NCBI GenBank assembly: GCA_030490835.1
Contig: CM059975.1
Location: 55,295,174-55,359,173 of the forward strand
Length of the DNA: 64,000 bases
From: Annona cherimola
Lineage: Eukaryota > Streptophyta > Magnoliopsida > Magnoliales > Annonaceae
Reading direction: 5' to 3'
The translations under genes and the position numbers were made by a program. Position 1 is the first letter of the stretch. The number at the start of each line of letters is the position of its first letter. This document shows positions 31,408 through 43,624 of this stretch, in pieces. Under the pieces are notes generated by a model. The model did no database searches and was not told the origin of the DNA. It saw only the letters and a program-made list of their open reading frames with translations.

Positions 31408-33923
31408 TGTGAAACCCAGCTTCCTCAGGTGATACACGTGTCACCTAGGGTTGTAAACCCTAGATTTTTGTAATAATTTTTATGATGAATAAAAATTCAT
31501 AAATTATATTTATGGATATGTGTATTGGAGATTAAAATAATGCAATTAAGAATTTAACCCACATGAATAATGCACGTGAATAGCAACTGAGGATTAAGAC
31601 ACGTGATTAAGAGTTAATCACTTGAATTAACTTAATCACGAAAAGACGAAAAAGGAGATTTAATCACTACAGGACGAAATAGCAATAATTTTTGATATTT
31701 TAATACAATTTTGGATTTTAGTGAAAAATTAAAGAAAAATTCATAATTTGCAATCCGGACGTCGAAATTAGATGAAATTTTTTATGGATGATTAAAAATC
31801 CATGATGAACATGATGAAGGGTTTAAGATGTGATGAAAATCATGAATTAAAGGTCAAGATGAAATGTCAAATGAAGATTAAAAAGTAGCTTAACTTTTCA
31901 TTAATTTTCCTTTTGACTTTTTATTAAATTTAAATAATTAAAAAAATAAAAATTATAAATGCAAATAAGCAAATGGCAGGGGCGTGCAGGGGTAGGTGGA
32001 TAATTTTGACCAAAATCCAATGGTCCAAATTCATCATCATCAAAAATCAATGACTAAGATTGAATTGCTTAAAATAAATAATTTAATAAATCAAAAAATC
32101 ATGAAAATTAGGGCTGCCATAGGGGGGGGGCGTGAGCAGCTGTTGGGGGGCTGCACATGGCTCAATGCACCTTTTGAAAATTAGAAAAAAATACATTTAT
32201 AATTTAATACCTTGAGCAAGGGGGTAAATTACAATTTCATGAAAAATAAAAAATTATAAATAGTGGCAAGGGGTGGACGTCCAAATGCACTTCACCCAGC
32301 TCCATTTGAGCAAAACCCAAGTTCCCAAACCCCCACACGTCCAAGGAAAGAAGAAGAGAAAGTTAGAGAAAGTGTGAGAAGAAGAGGAATATCTCCACTT
32401 CGGGTAAGCGAATTCTATCCAAATTTCTTTTGGATGTTAAGTAGGGTAAAACCATGCTTAGATAATACCTAAGCATGAGAAAGTAAGTAAATTTATAATG
32501 ATTAATTGGAATTATGCCAAAACATCATAAACTTGGAGTAAAGATAGAGCATTCGTGAAGATAGCATATTATATGTGTAAATAATACTCCAATATTGATA
32601 AATGATGATTTGAGATGAATGATTATGATAATTATGATGTTGGAATGATGATATATTAATCTCATAATTTTTGAAATTAAGAATTATGCTTAAGTGAAAT
32701 TATGTTGATTTTTAGTATATGGAGAAAATGATTTATTTTGCAAAGTTAATGATGATAAATTCAAAATTCATAAATTTTTCCATGATATACTAAACATAAG
32801 CTATGTCATGGTATTTTTTATTTTTGGAACCCATGAACAGTAACCTCGGATGAATAGTAATTTGCAACAGTGCATGAACAGTAATTATAAACAGTAAACA
32901 GCGTGATTTTGGAGAAAATTTGAGATTAATATTTAAATATAAGGATGAAATTTTTGAAGAACCTATGGATAGAAAAATCCGTATAAAGGAATAATGACCA
33001 AATCTTATAAAGCATGCATGGGAAGCAGCTTGAACAGAATAAATGAAATATCCTTTTTCCTTGAATAGGAAAAGGAAAAGAAAAAGTCGAGGACACCAAC
33101 TGAGGAGGTAAGCAAGTTATATATTTTGCAAATTATTTCCAAAATGCTTGAAATTGTTTGCAAATTGCTTTATGAAATTTATTTAAGGTTGACCATACCT
33201 ATAACTGCTTTACATGAACTGAAATACGTTTATAAAATTATGTATTAAATGCTTTATATAAAATAGTTATGATTTACAAATATCATGTCGGCATGTGTAT
33301 GAGCATGGTGCACGAAGAATAGGTCACAGTTGAGGTAGTAAGCGAACCGGATGTCCCCATTGCTATTGCCAAGTCGTTTATATAAGCCCAGGCCGGCGGC
33401 GACCTCCCTGAGATGGGAGCATGTATGGGATGGGCGCCTAGCTAGCGTCGCATGTAAAGGAATATCATGAATGCTATGAGTGCATTGCACTTGCATTTTA
33501 TGAAATGCATGAAAAAGATTGAAAAAAAATTATGTATGGCTTGCTTACTGAGTATTATGACTTACCCATGCTTTTTCAATCACAGACAGGAAATGATGAT
33601 GAAGGCAGCATGCAAAATGACATGCAGTTTTTTATATAAATGTTGTATATGTAAATTTTTATGTAAAGACAATGATGAAAATTTTAAGATGGAAAAATAT
33701 CTTTTCCATGATGATGTTTATGAACAGACTTTGATCATAACTTTGATATATATTGCAAGTTGGATGAATGGTGATGATTTTCCATGTGTTGATGTTATAC
33801 ATATATATATACATATATATATAAATCCTTTCGTGTGATCAGGGCAACAATCCTGTGTCATGTTTACCAATCAAAAACGGTTCCGGAGTAAGGCTTCTTG
33901 GCACCCCAGTTCGGGGCGTCACA
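31408..33923 (+). repeat. Tekay-type 5' LTR (subfamily A)
   Basis: It begins TGTGAAACCC and ends CGGGGCGTCACA, followed five bases later by the PBS. It holds a TATAAATAG box at 32255-32263, a purine-rich leader, and 'cgggtaag' at 32401. Near the 3' end is a GC-rich block (33330-33440) that is related to the minus-strand LTR at 38000-38100. The start is placed by similarity to the two other Tekay LTRs here (43986 and the minus-strand start at 40705), so it is less sure than the end. Confidence 0.7.
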
Positions 33924-33928
33924 GAAGT

Positions 33929-33940
33929 TGGTATCAGAGC
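33929..33940 (+). other. Primer binding site, initiator Met-tRNA type
   Basis: tggtatcagagc is the standard complement of the 3' end of plant initiator tRNA-Met. It sits 5 bases after the LTR end, the normal position for minus-strand priming in plant LTR retrotransposons. Confidence 0.9.
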
Positions 33941-34041
33941 ATGGATTGGTAAATAGGCAGAAAAGGAAAGAAATGACTAAACTAGAATACATAAAATCAT
34001 GGTTATGATTGATTTATTTATCATTGATGATCTATATGTAG

Positions 34042-34827
34042 ATGACAGACAAAGGAAAGGCTGTATTAAGTGCAAGGGAACTAGAAGAGGAGCAAGAAAG
34101 GGAATGAGCACAGGAAAGAGTTAATAGATGGTTAGCCTCCCAAGAAGGTCTAACCATAAGACTCCCAGTTCCCACTAGTTACCAAACACTTACATATATT
34201 AGGGGACCAAAAGCACGTCGCCCTCCAGTACCTACAAACTTCTCTAGCCAACTACCAGGGTTTCTGTTATTATCTGAAATCCACCAGGCAGAGTCCTTTA
34301 GCAAGGCACTTGCACCCCCAGACTCTCCAGTATATACCCCAGCCAGCCCACTGCCCAGGCCATCGGTGGTCACCGATTGGGTCGCTGAGGAAGATTTACA
34401 AAGATATTGGCAAAGGAGAGTTGCCCCAGTCCCACCTAACCCAGGTCCATGGTTTAGGTTTGATGCAGGATACATTCAGTTTCGATACGGAACACCTTAG
34501 GCTCATATAGACCGCTGGGAAAGAGAGGCTGCCCAGGAACGCCGGGAAGATCTGGCCAGGGGAGAAGAAGTAATGGAGTATCCCCCTCCTAAACAGCCTG
34601 GTGAGGTCATCCTCAGGGTCATAGAGTTAGAGGTAATGCCTGAAGCCCCACCTCCTGCCCCTCTAGCAAATGATGATGAGGACCCCATAGAATGGTCTGA
34701 TAGCGAAGAGGAGGACAAGAACCCAGGACCACGAGACTGGTCTGATACCAGTACGGTCACTGAGGAACCCACACGAGTACCATTTAGTCTTAGAAGGTTC
34801 CTGAGGTTAAGGAGAAGGGGACGTTAA
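34042..34827 (+). pseudogene. Pre-gag open frame of the Tekay element (261 codons, two stops)
   Basis: From ATG 34042 one frame runs 785 bp with only two stops (TGA 34105, TAG 34498) and ends at TAA 34825. The protein begins MTDKGKAVLSARELEEEQER. Its middle part is Pro-rich (PPDSPVYTPASPLPRP), it has a Trp/Arg-rich patch (QRYWQRRVAPVPPNP), an acidic stretch (EWSDSEEEDKNPG) and a very basic tail (RRFLRLRRRGR). No CCHC knuckle or known gag fold is visible. Gag itself starts about 200 bp later (net) with its own ATG, so this is a separate upstream protein or an alternative gag. I do not recognise it. The low stop density argues that it was coding. Confidence 0.5.
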
Positions 34828-35873
34828 AAGGGATGGGGATCTGAAAGACACCGCCACAACCAAGATGTGGCGCCCCGAACCGAGACGTCACTTCCTTACC
34901 TCAAGATCTATCGATTAGTAAATGTGAATCAGGATTGTTGCCCTGATCACGCTGCGGGTTCTTAATTGGAATACGTCCAAATTTTTTTTCGTTTATTCAT
35001 CGTTCATGGTTCATAACTTGACATGACAATCATCACACATTGTGACACTTCACTTGTAATAGAATTCATCATTTCATTCATATCATCCTTTAATGCCTGT
35101 CATTATATAATCAACCATTGTACACATCATATTTGCATACATTCAGTCATTGATTCACATGGAACTTAGAATTCTAACTAAGTTCGAATATACATAAACA
35201 CATAGCATCTTTACATGCCTTTCTACAGTGAAAGATTCCTTGACTTAAGCATCACATTTTATATCCATACGTTCATACATTCAATCTTTGAATCATATAG
35301 AACTTAAAATTCTAATTAAGTTCACATACACATTAGCTTACCTTAGCATTTCATGCTTTTCCATTCCTCATAGCCTTTATGGCTATCATCATGTACCTTT
35401 CTTCACGCCTTAGTTTTGCAACCTTCTGAGTTTTCCCGGTACCTGTCTAAGGGTTGGGAAAACAAAACGTGAGTGACAACTCAGTAAGCAAGCATTTTAT
35501 CTTTAGGGCAAGGCTTCCTTGAAAACCTTTTTCATAAACATCGGGAATACTTTTTTTCTTGAGGACATGTGTATGTCCTGAAATATCATCATGAAATCTT
35601 TTTCATTAAGCATTCATTCATAAAACCAGTTACAAGCCACATGTAGGCCTATTAAGGCAAAACATACACGTTTTACCTTCTCTGATGGAATCCCTTTAAT
35701 TCTTATATGAACATTTTCAATGTTCATAAGCATTACATGAAATCATCGTTTGCCAGTGGACGTTTTATGTCTAAAATATTTTTCTTATAAATCCTTAGGC
35801 AAAGGAGACATCTCATGTCTCAAAACATCATTAACATAAACCATCATAAAATCCTTTAGCCAAGAGACATTTT

Positions 35874-37593
35874 TGTTGGAAACATGTGGAAAATAAGCCA
35901 AGTCTATGTTTTGATGATTAACAAATCAATTTGAGTAAGTTTTGGTTACTAACATGTTTGTGGAAATGACTTAAGGTTATAAATTTGAAGATTATAAAGC
36001 ATGGCAAGTCAAGTCGATTTCCAAGTCGACTCAAGCATCGACTTAGGCCAAGTCGATCCCCAAGTCGACTCAAGAAGCGACTTCAAGACGTCATTCCCTT
36101 CCAGAGTTGAAATCGAGAATGAGAGGTGCCGAAGTCGCATCCCAAGTCGACTCCTCTTGCGACTTGGGTGAAGTCGCAGACCAAGTCGACTCCAGCATCG
36201 ACTTCGAAACGTCATTTCCTTCCAGAGTTGAAATCGAGAACAAGGACTGCTGAAGTCGCATCCCAAGTCGACTCCGCTTGCGACTTGAGGTGAAGTCGCA
36301 GACCAAGTCGACTCCAGTAACGACTTGGAGGCGTCATTTCTGTCCAGAGTTGAAACCGAGAACAAGGGCTGCCGAAGTCGCATCCAAAGTCGACTCCGCA
36401 TGCGACTTGGGTGAAGTAGCAGATCAAGTCGACTCCGACTCCAACTTCAATACAGAAACATGCAGATCAAGATAAATGGTAGATTCAAGAGTTTCAAAAG
36501 AAGATGAAGGTAAAAGACAACTCAAGTACTCAAGAACTCAAGAAAAGGAATCCAAGGTATTTTATGTAAAAGGGAGAACATTCAATATGAAGAAAATCTA
36601 ATGATCAAAGTCATCTCTGAAGATTTCAAGTTCATCAAGCAAGCTGCCGAGGTGAAGTCGCACCCGAAGTCGACTCCACCTGCGACTTGGGTCAAGTCGA
36701 GGACCAAGTCGACCCAGTTAGGAACTTGAAGGAGTTGCAAGCAGGCGAAGTCGCACCCGAAGTCGACTCCATCTGCGACTTGAGCGAAGTCGCACCCGAA
36801 GTCGACTCCACCTGCGACTTGGGTCGCAACGGTCGGAAAATTTTCGAATGTTGGTGCATTAAATGCGCGCCACCTACCTCCAAACGTTCAGATTCCCTCC
36901 ACAATTATAAAAGGCATTTAATATGAATGAGGAGGGTAGCTGAGAATCATTGAATGTGCATAACTCCTATCTCCAAGATCATTAAGTGATTAAGCCATCA
37001 TAAAGAAGAAGAACTCCGAGTTCAAACTGGCAAGAGCTTCTTATTGAATCATCAACACTGCTGTACAAGTTCTTCTCTGCGTCAAAACTGCCTCTACATA
37101 ACAGTAACGTGTAGAAACTTTCTTTTATTCTTATTGTTGTATTGAACTTGTTTTAGCTTGGGTAGCTAAGAACAAGTGTAAGCAAAGTAGTGTGTGATTG
37201 GAGTGGAACTCGTCACCTACTTGTGCTGTGTATTGTTGATGCCCCCTAGAGCTAGAATCTAGAAGAGAGCAGAGGCTCTGGTTGTATATGCCCCCTAGAG
37301 CTAGAATCTAGAAGAGAGTGGAGACTCTAGTTGTATTCGCGGAATACATAGTAGAACCCAAGTCACAAGAGGTGTGAGCTTGGAAGAGTGGAGTAGGGAG
37401 GTTGCCCGAACCACTATAAAATCCTGTGTGTTGATGTTTGTTTCTGCTCTCTACACTATATTGCTTTCCATTCTGTTTCTTCATAAAGGGGACTAGATTA
37501 ATCCGGGGTAAAGTTTCTGTTTAAGTTGTAAATTTTTAAATAACCAATTCACCCCTCCCCTCTTGGGTAATTGCCATTAACTCGGGACCAACA
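35874..37593 (+). mobile_element. SIRE-like copia solo LTR (plus), nested in a Tekay LTR
   Basis: It begins TGTTGGAAAC and ends GGGACCAACA, flanked by perfect 5-bp duplications atttt (35869-35873 and 37594-37598). Excising it restores the surrounding hairpin repeat (agagacatttt joined to atgtctc). It carries two blocks of aagtcgcac/gtcgactcc minisatellite (36005-36450 and 36650-36830). Near its 3' end is a duplicated 55-bp segment (tgccccctagagctagaatc at 37239 and 37290) and 'accactataaaatcc' as a likely TATA box. The frames open in it are repeat artefacts. Confidence 0.95.
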
Positions 37594-38149
37594 ATTTTAT
37601 GTCTCAAAACATCTTTCATATAGCTTCATTTGGCAATGGACATTCATATGTCCTAAAACACTTTTTATTTCCAACACATTAACATTGGACATTCTCATGT
37701 CCATAAACCCTTATCATTTAGGCTCTTTAGAAAAGGACATTCTTATGTCCAATCCAAGTTTCACATAAATCTTTTTCATAATCCCCGTCTTGGAGCTTGT
37801 TTATAGCAACAAGGCAAATAAAATACATAAACCATTTTCATAACTGCATTTACATAAAAATATTTCCTTTTATTCCTGTTATTTACACTTTTGTGTAAAA
37901 TACCCTCTTTAAAACGTATGCAAATTGCATTTCTCCCCATCCAGTAGTAACACTTAGCAAGTGATCATGCTACCTTTTGGAAGAGAATCCTTAACAACAC
38001 GCTAGCTCAGCGGCTGTTTATATAATCTACTCCCATCTCAGGGAGGGCGCCGCTGGCACTCCTGCCATCCCTTAGCGACTTGGCCTTATGTAGAGTGGGC
38101 CTCGGTCATCCCAACTGTGCTCTACAACTTGCCTATTACTTGTACTGGT

Positions 38150-38335
38150 GCACCGTACTTTATTATGACGGACCGCAGTCCGTTTGGTTTGAAGAACCAC
38201 AGACCACAGCCCATGTCCTTTTAAACCGGGATCACAGACCGCAGCCTGCATCCATATGCACAAAAATCTTAGACCGAAGTCTATATTTAAGAATAATTTT
38301 CAAAAACACATCACAGACCGCAGTCCATGTCAACT
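38150..38335 (+). repeat. Short dispersed motif array (cagaccgcagtc)
   Basis: Within the Tekay solo LTR the motif cagaccgcagtc or close variants (gaccgcagtccg, agaccacagccc, agaccgcagcct, agaccgaagtct, agaccgcagtcc) recur at ~30-60-bp spacing. Several are imperfect palindromes (gactgcggtc-like). Function unknown. Confidence 0.7.
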
Positions 38336-40917
38336 TGTAAGCGAGCGCACCCACTTTAACAAGTTGTTATTTGAAATCTAGTTTTAGGATAATCTTCTTT
38401 AAATTCCTTTAGAAACATTTTGAGTAAAATATTTTGATAAACATTTAAAATGTTTGAGAAACAATACATCTTAAAATCCTTTTAATAAAAGAATTTCAAA
38501 TCCTTTGGATTTCCATAAATAAATCATATTTTTCTCTAATATTTTCTTGGTTTCCATTTCAGGACTTTTTGTTTACAAAAGTTATGCAATTATGCTATCC
38601 CCTTGTCCATAACCTAAAAATTTAATAATTGTCCACATATCTATTATTTTTACGTATAGGGAAATTGCAGTCTTTTGTATGCCATTAAACAACCTGAAAT
38701 CAAACCATTTTATGAAATCAATCATAGGAGGTTGGTCATCCATAAATCCCTTTTTAACACATCCGTATAAAACATCTTTCCAACATTTTTAACATAGATT
38801 TCCTTATCTAAAGGAAATCAAAAAATTTCGAACATCATTTCAAAACATATGAACTATGTCCAAAACATCATTTACTATTTAATTATCTTGACCCAGCAAA
38901 ATAAATCCTTTTCATCATTGTTTATCGCGAGTTATTGTAGAAATAACTCAAAACTCATTTACAAACAATATTTTGTGTAAAAGGGTAAAATTTTCTTTTT
39001 CTTATAAAACGCTGTTGAACAATATCATATAGAACTTGCTTGCTTAAAAGCAAATTCTTAAAACCATCTATATCAAATATGAAATCCTTAAAAAGTATTA
39101 GCATATAGAACTTGCTTACTCATAAGCAAAATTTCTCAATTCCATTAACTTGAAACATTCCCATCCTTGGCAACACTTAGGATAAATTATTTATCTTAAG
39201 AAGTGTCGCTTGCTTCCCATGAAGCAAACCTTAGGACTTTTCATTAAAGTCATCGTTTTTCCAAAACTTATGGCTTTGCATTAAAGCCGTCATATTCAAA
39301 ACTTGTGCTTGCCCATTCGTTAAAACATAAACATAAACATTTCAATCATATCAATCACATAGAAAGAAAATGACATTTTAGAAAGTTCGCTTGCTTACCT
39401 GAGATCGCCATAATCCCTATTCCTTCCATTCTTTTCCTTGCCTACATGAAAATAATATGATTTTTCATATATTTATTTTTCTTGCATTCCGTTTAGTTTT
39501 CCAACCCATTTTATTCACATATGTCATTTATTCGACTTCTCAAGTCACTATGCATACATTTAGCATATACGTGCACACTTTTACACATTCCATCGGCTAA
39601 TCACATAATATATATAACCCCATAATTAGGGTATCCATTCAACCATATAAAATTCATCTATTAATAATCATATATAGTTTCATTAACCTTCATTTACCAC
39701 TTTTCACACCCTTTTCAAAATACACATATCGGTGCCTACTTTAAGCACCCGTTATCGCCTTAGACTTCATTAATCAATTCCAAATTTGGAAATTAACTTC
39801 ATGAAGTTCTAAACAGATATATAATCATGAAATATATCATATTTTCATGCATTTTTTTATTAAAGAAAATTTCACAAGTCAACTGCTTGGAACATCCATG
39901 CATTGCCACCTTGCCTAGCTCCTTTTGAGCTCAACTCTAGCTCATTAATTCCAGCAGCATAAACCACGAATTTCCACACATTTTTAATCATAAAATAACT
40001 TGCATTTCACCTGCATTTGACACCTATTTGGACCATTAAAAATTGGATTCAATTCATGCACCTTTTGCCTTAAATGCATGGTACTTTTGAGGTGTAAAAG
40101 TCAACGGTATACACCTTTTTCAATTCAGGTATTTTCTCAACATTTTAAGCTTAATCTAAACCTTCCAAAATATTAATCTCATGATTTCATTCAACCATTT
40201 CGAATTTCATCTCAATCCGATTTTCCTAGCTCCCGTTATAGCCGTTGGAAGTTAACGGTTGAAATTGAAATATGATCAATAAATCATTAATCTAATTTCA
40301 TCAAGGATTTTTATAACTCAATAATTCTAAAATATCAAGCCTAACATCATCAACTTCCATCTCAAATTTCACTTGAATTCGCCTTACAGGCGTTGAGTTA
40401 TGAATTTTCTATGATTTTCCAACATAATTCTAGAATTTCCATTTTAATTTCCATTAATTAAATCATGGAAATTAAACTAAACATTCATGCCACATTAGAA
40501 TGTTTTAATCCTCATTATGCTCCTTTAGTCACCTTGACTCATAATGGGCTCCAGCGATTAAATTTTTAATCACCATTCTTAGTGGAACCCTAATTGCAAA
40601 ATATCATAAAATCCTAAAATCATCCATACTTTATTTAATTCACATATAAATCACTTGTATATGTCTAATGCATACATTGAATCTTACTTAGGTTGGGATT
40701 TCACACAAGACATCTTGTTTTTCTTTTTAAATATGTAAATATTGTTGGGAACAGGTACATAAGGCTAAGTTAGCCTATGTACAAAAGTTTGACTTATGTA
40801 TAAATGGTTTGCTGATAATTTATGATAATTTATGTGAATTATGTGACATGTGACTATGTGTTTTTATCTGAATAAGTGTATCATGATAAATGTTGACGTT
40901 ATACTAATGAATGTTTT

Positions 40918-42120
40918 ATGAAGTTGAAAATGCCGCTCACCAGAGCTAAAGCAAGAGCTAACAAAGGAAAGGCCCCAATGGAAGAATCAGTTGATCAAGC
41001 AAGGGGCGAAGCCGGTAAAAGAACTTATAGGGCAGAATCCGAAGAGCAATCCTCTAGGACCCACCCACGGCAAGAGGAAAGCCCTAGACCTCAAGCAGAG
41101 GTCAATATAGAAGAAAGAATAGCTGCGACAATCGAGAAAGCTATGCAGCAATGGATAGCCCCGGCTGCTAGTTTATTATAAGAAATGCAGAACCAGCAGG
41201 CCCTGCCATCAAAAGGAGAAGGGGAAAGACCAGGTGCCTTGGCCAATCCCGGCATGTCAAGGGGAATGGAGGATAGTCTCCTTGAGGCTGACAGAAAGGC
41301 TATCAATGCCTTTCTTGCTCGGCGCCCGCCCAAGTTTACAGGGGAACCAGACCCCCTCATTGCAGAGCAGTGGATCACAGAAATCAAGAATCTATTCAGG
41401 ATATTGCCTTGCAATGATCAGCAAAAAGTGTTGTGCGCTACCCACATACTGGTAAAAGACACCTATGAATGGTGGAAAATGCTAATGGTCACCATGCCAC
41501 ATCCTAAGCAAGTTACGTGACATGAGTTTTTGGAAGAATTTAACAAAGAATAGCTCCTTATAGGGCTACAGAGCCAGAGGGTGATAGAGTTCGAGAAACT
41601 TTACCAAGGCAGGATGATAGTCACAGAATATGCTACGAAGTTCAATGCCTTGGTAAGATACGTGCCATGGATTGCCAATGTGCCAGAGAATAAGGCACAA
41701 AGGATCCAGAGGGGATTAAGGCCCCAACTAAGAGAGGGGTTAGCCCCATTACTAATAAAAGACTATGCCTCTAGCATCGAGAGGGCTAAGGCATTGGAAA
41801 TGGAGTCAATGAGGACTCAAGAGCTTAGGGAAGCTCAAAAACAATTCTTTACAGCCTCCAAGGAAGGTGAGGCTAATAAAGGAAAAAAGGTAATCGCCGG
41901 AAGAAAGAGGATCGGCGACAAGACAAAGAGCACCCCAACTAGCAAAACTTGCTACAAACGCCATTCAGGCAAATGTTTACAAGGATCAAGAAAATGCTAC
42001 AAGTGTGGCCAAGTTGGTCACATGGCCCGGGACTGCTAGACCGACGAAGCCAAAATAATAAAGTGCTTCAACTGTGGTTAAGTTGGACACATCTCACCCA
42101 ACTGTCCAAATAAGCCCCAA
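40918..42120 (+). pseudogene. gag: Tekay gag (Retrotrans_gag plus two CCHC knuckles), with stops
   Basis: A single frame from ATG 40918 (MKLKMPLTRAKARANKGKAP) encodes a gag core (FLARRPPKFTGEPDP, AEQWITEIKNLF, ATHILVKDTYEWW, RVIEFEKLYQGRMIVTEYA). Two zinc knuckles follow: CYKCGQVGHMARDC, then CFNCG, stop, VGHISPNC. Gag packages element RNA. In-frame stops occur at 41179 (TAA), 41518 (TGA), ~41551 (TAG), 42037 (TAG) and ~42079 (TAA). Most look like C-to-T changes of Gln, Arg or Trp codons. Dead copy. Confidence 0.85.
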
Positions 42121-42540
42121 GAAGCACCAGCCCGAGGGAGGCCGACCCAGCAAAAGGTCCCCGCCATCGCCAATCGGCCTAGTACTGCTGCCAACCCAGT
42201 GCGTGTCCAAGCCCTCACCCGAACGAAGTCACAGGGGATGGAGGAGAAAGTGATTATAGGTATGATTTACATTTTAGGAAATTCTGCAGTAGCTTTATTT
42301 GATTCAGGAGCTACACATTCATATATATCATACCAATTCGTAATCACACACGCACTTCGGATAGAAGAAACTAGTAGTACTATACATGTAGAATCCCCAG
42401 TATATAGATTGGCAAGTATAAATCAAATTTGCAAGGCATGTCCTATCAGGATAGGAACAAAAATATTAGAAGCTGATCTCATCCTATTACCAATGATAGA
42501 GTTTGATGTCATACTAGGGATGGATTGACTAAGTTAATGG
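42121..42540 (+). pseudogene. Tekay aspartic protease domain
   Basis: It is in the same frame as gag (open 42199-42528). It has the retropepsin motif LFDSGATHSYIS and the C-terminal flap end FDVILGMD, then a TGA where Trp is expected (ILGMDWL) and a second stop soon after. It cleaves the gag-pol polyprotein in an active element. The active-site DSG is intact, but the upstream and downstream stops prevent a normal polyprotein. Confidence 0.85.
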
Positions 42541-42570
42541 GGTGCAACGATTGATTGCAGAAATAAAAAG

Positions 42571-43624
42571 GTGCAATTTGAAGCACTAAAAGATGAAATT
42601 GAGATCAGTAAAATAAGACAGCCAGAAAACACAATAAGGATGGTATCAGCTATGAAAGCAGCTAAGCCGATACGCCAACAATGTACAGCCTATCTGGTCT
42701 CTATAAATACAATAAAAAGAGATGGGGTACCTATGGAACAAATTCCAGTGGTAGAGGAATTTTCAGATATTTTTCCAAAAGAGTTATGTAATTTACCACC
42801 GGAAAGAGAGATGAATATGAAAATAGAAATTATTCTAGGGATAGCCCCATATAGGTGGCACCAGCCGAATTGGCTAAGTTGAAAGTACAAATCCAAGATT
42901 TATTAGATAAAGGGCTTATTAGACCCAGTGTATCACCTTGGGGAGTTCCAGTACTATTTGTAAGAAAAAAAGATGGGAGTTTGATACTCTGTATTGATTA
43001 CAGAGAATTGAATAAAGTAATAGTTAAAAATAAGTACCCACTCCCAAGAATAGATGATCTTTTTGATCAGTTAAAAGGAGCTTCTACATTTTCAAAAATT
43101 AATTTACAGTCAGGATACCACAAGTTAAGGATATGTCTAAAGGACATCCATAAAACAGCATTCAGAACAAGATATGTGCATTATGAATTCTTAGTCATGC
43201 CATTTGGACTAACGAATGGACAACTGTGTTTATGGATATGATGAATAGAATTTTTCGAGAGTTTTTGGATCAATTTGTGGTGGTATTCATTGATGATATA
43301 TTGATTTATTCAAAGACAGAAGAAGAGCATCAGAAACATTTAAGGATAGTATTGGAAATTCTCCGAAGGGAGAAATTATATGCTAAATTCAAGAAATGTG
43401 AGTTTTGGTTGAAACAGGTAGCCTTTCTAGGCCACATTATATCCGAGAAGGGAGTACAGGTAGATCCTCAAAAAATTGAGGCAATAACAAAGTGGCCACA
43501 GCCAACAAATATCACAGAAATAAGAAGCTTTCTAGGGCTAGCTGGCTACTATAGGAGATTTGTGGAAGGATTCTCACAATTGTCAGCTCCACTCACAAAG
43601 CTGACAAGGAAAGAAGTTATATAA
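42571..43624 (+). pseudogene. Tekay reverse transcriptase (frameshifted)
   Basis: Three overlapping frames: 42571-42882 (EFSDIFPKELCNLPPEREMN), 42855-43241 ([49 protein letters not shown]) and 43226-43624 ([40 protein letters not shown]). Frameshifts fall near 42860 and 43220; the expected 'AP..F' after LTN is damaged. The catalytic FIDD is intact. Motifs match the chromovirus Tekay/Del group. Not translatable as one protein. Confidence 0.85.

Larger units (their letters stand above)
34866..40705 (-). mobile_element. Tekay-type solo LTR (subfamily B, minus), itself interrupted
   Basis: On the minus strand it starts TGTGAAATCCCAACC at 40705 and ends CGGGGCGCCACA at 34866. It is flanked by perfect 5-bp duplications caaga (34861-34865 and 40706-40710). 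Removing the nested copia LTR (35874-37593) leaves ~4.1 kb, a very long LTR but in range for Tekay. It contains a promoter-like GC block (37990-38110) with 'ttatataa', hairpin repeats at 35571-37750, and agaccgcagtc repeats at 38150-38335. No coding sequence. It split the plus-strand Tekay element between the pre-gag frame and gag. Confidence 0.85.

Noticed and set aside
33929..33940. tRNA-like sequence
   Set aside because: It is only the 12-base primer binding site; no cloverleaf around it. The same applies at 48501.
27412..37593. Inverted 1.6-kb sequences as terminal repeats of one giant DNA transposon
   Set aside because: Each copy has its own perfect 5-bp target duplication and TG...CA ends, so each is an independent solo LTR.
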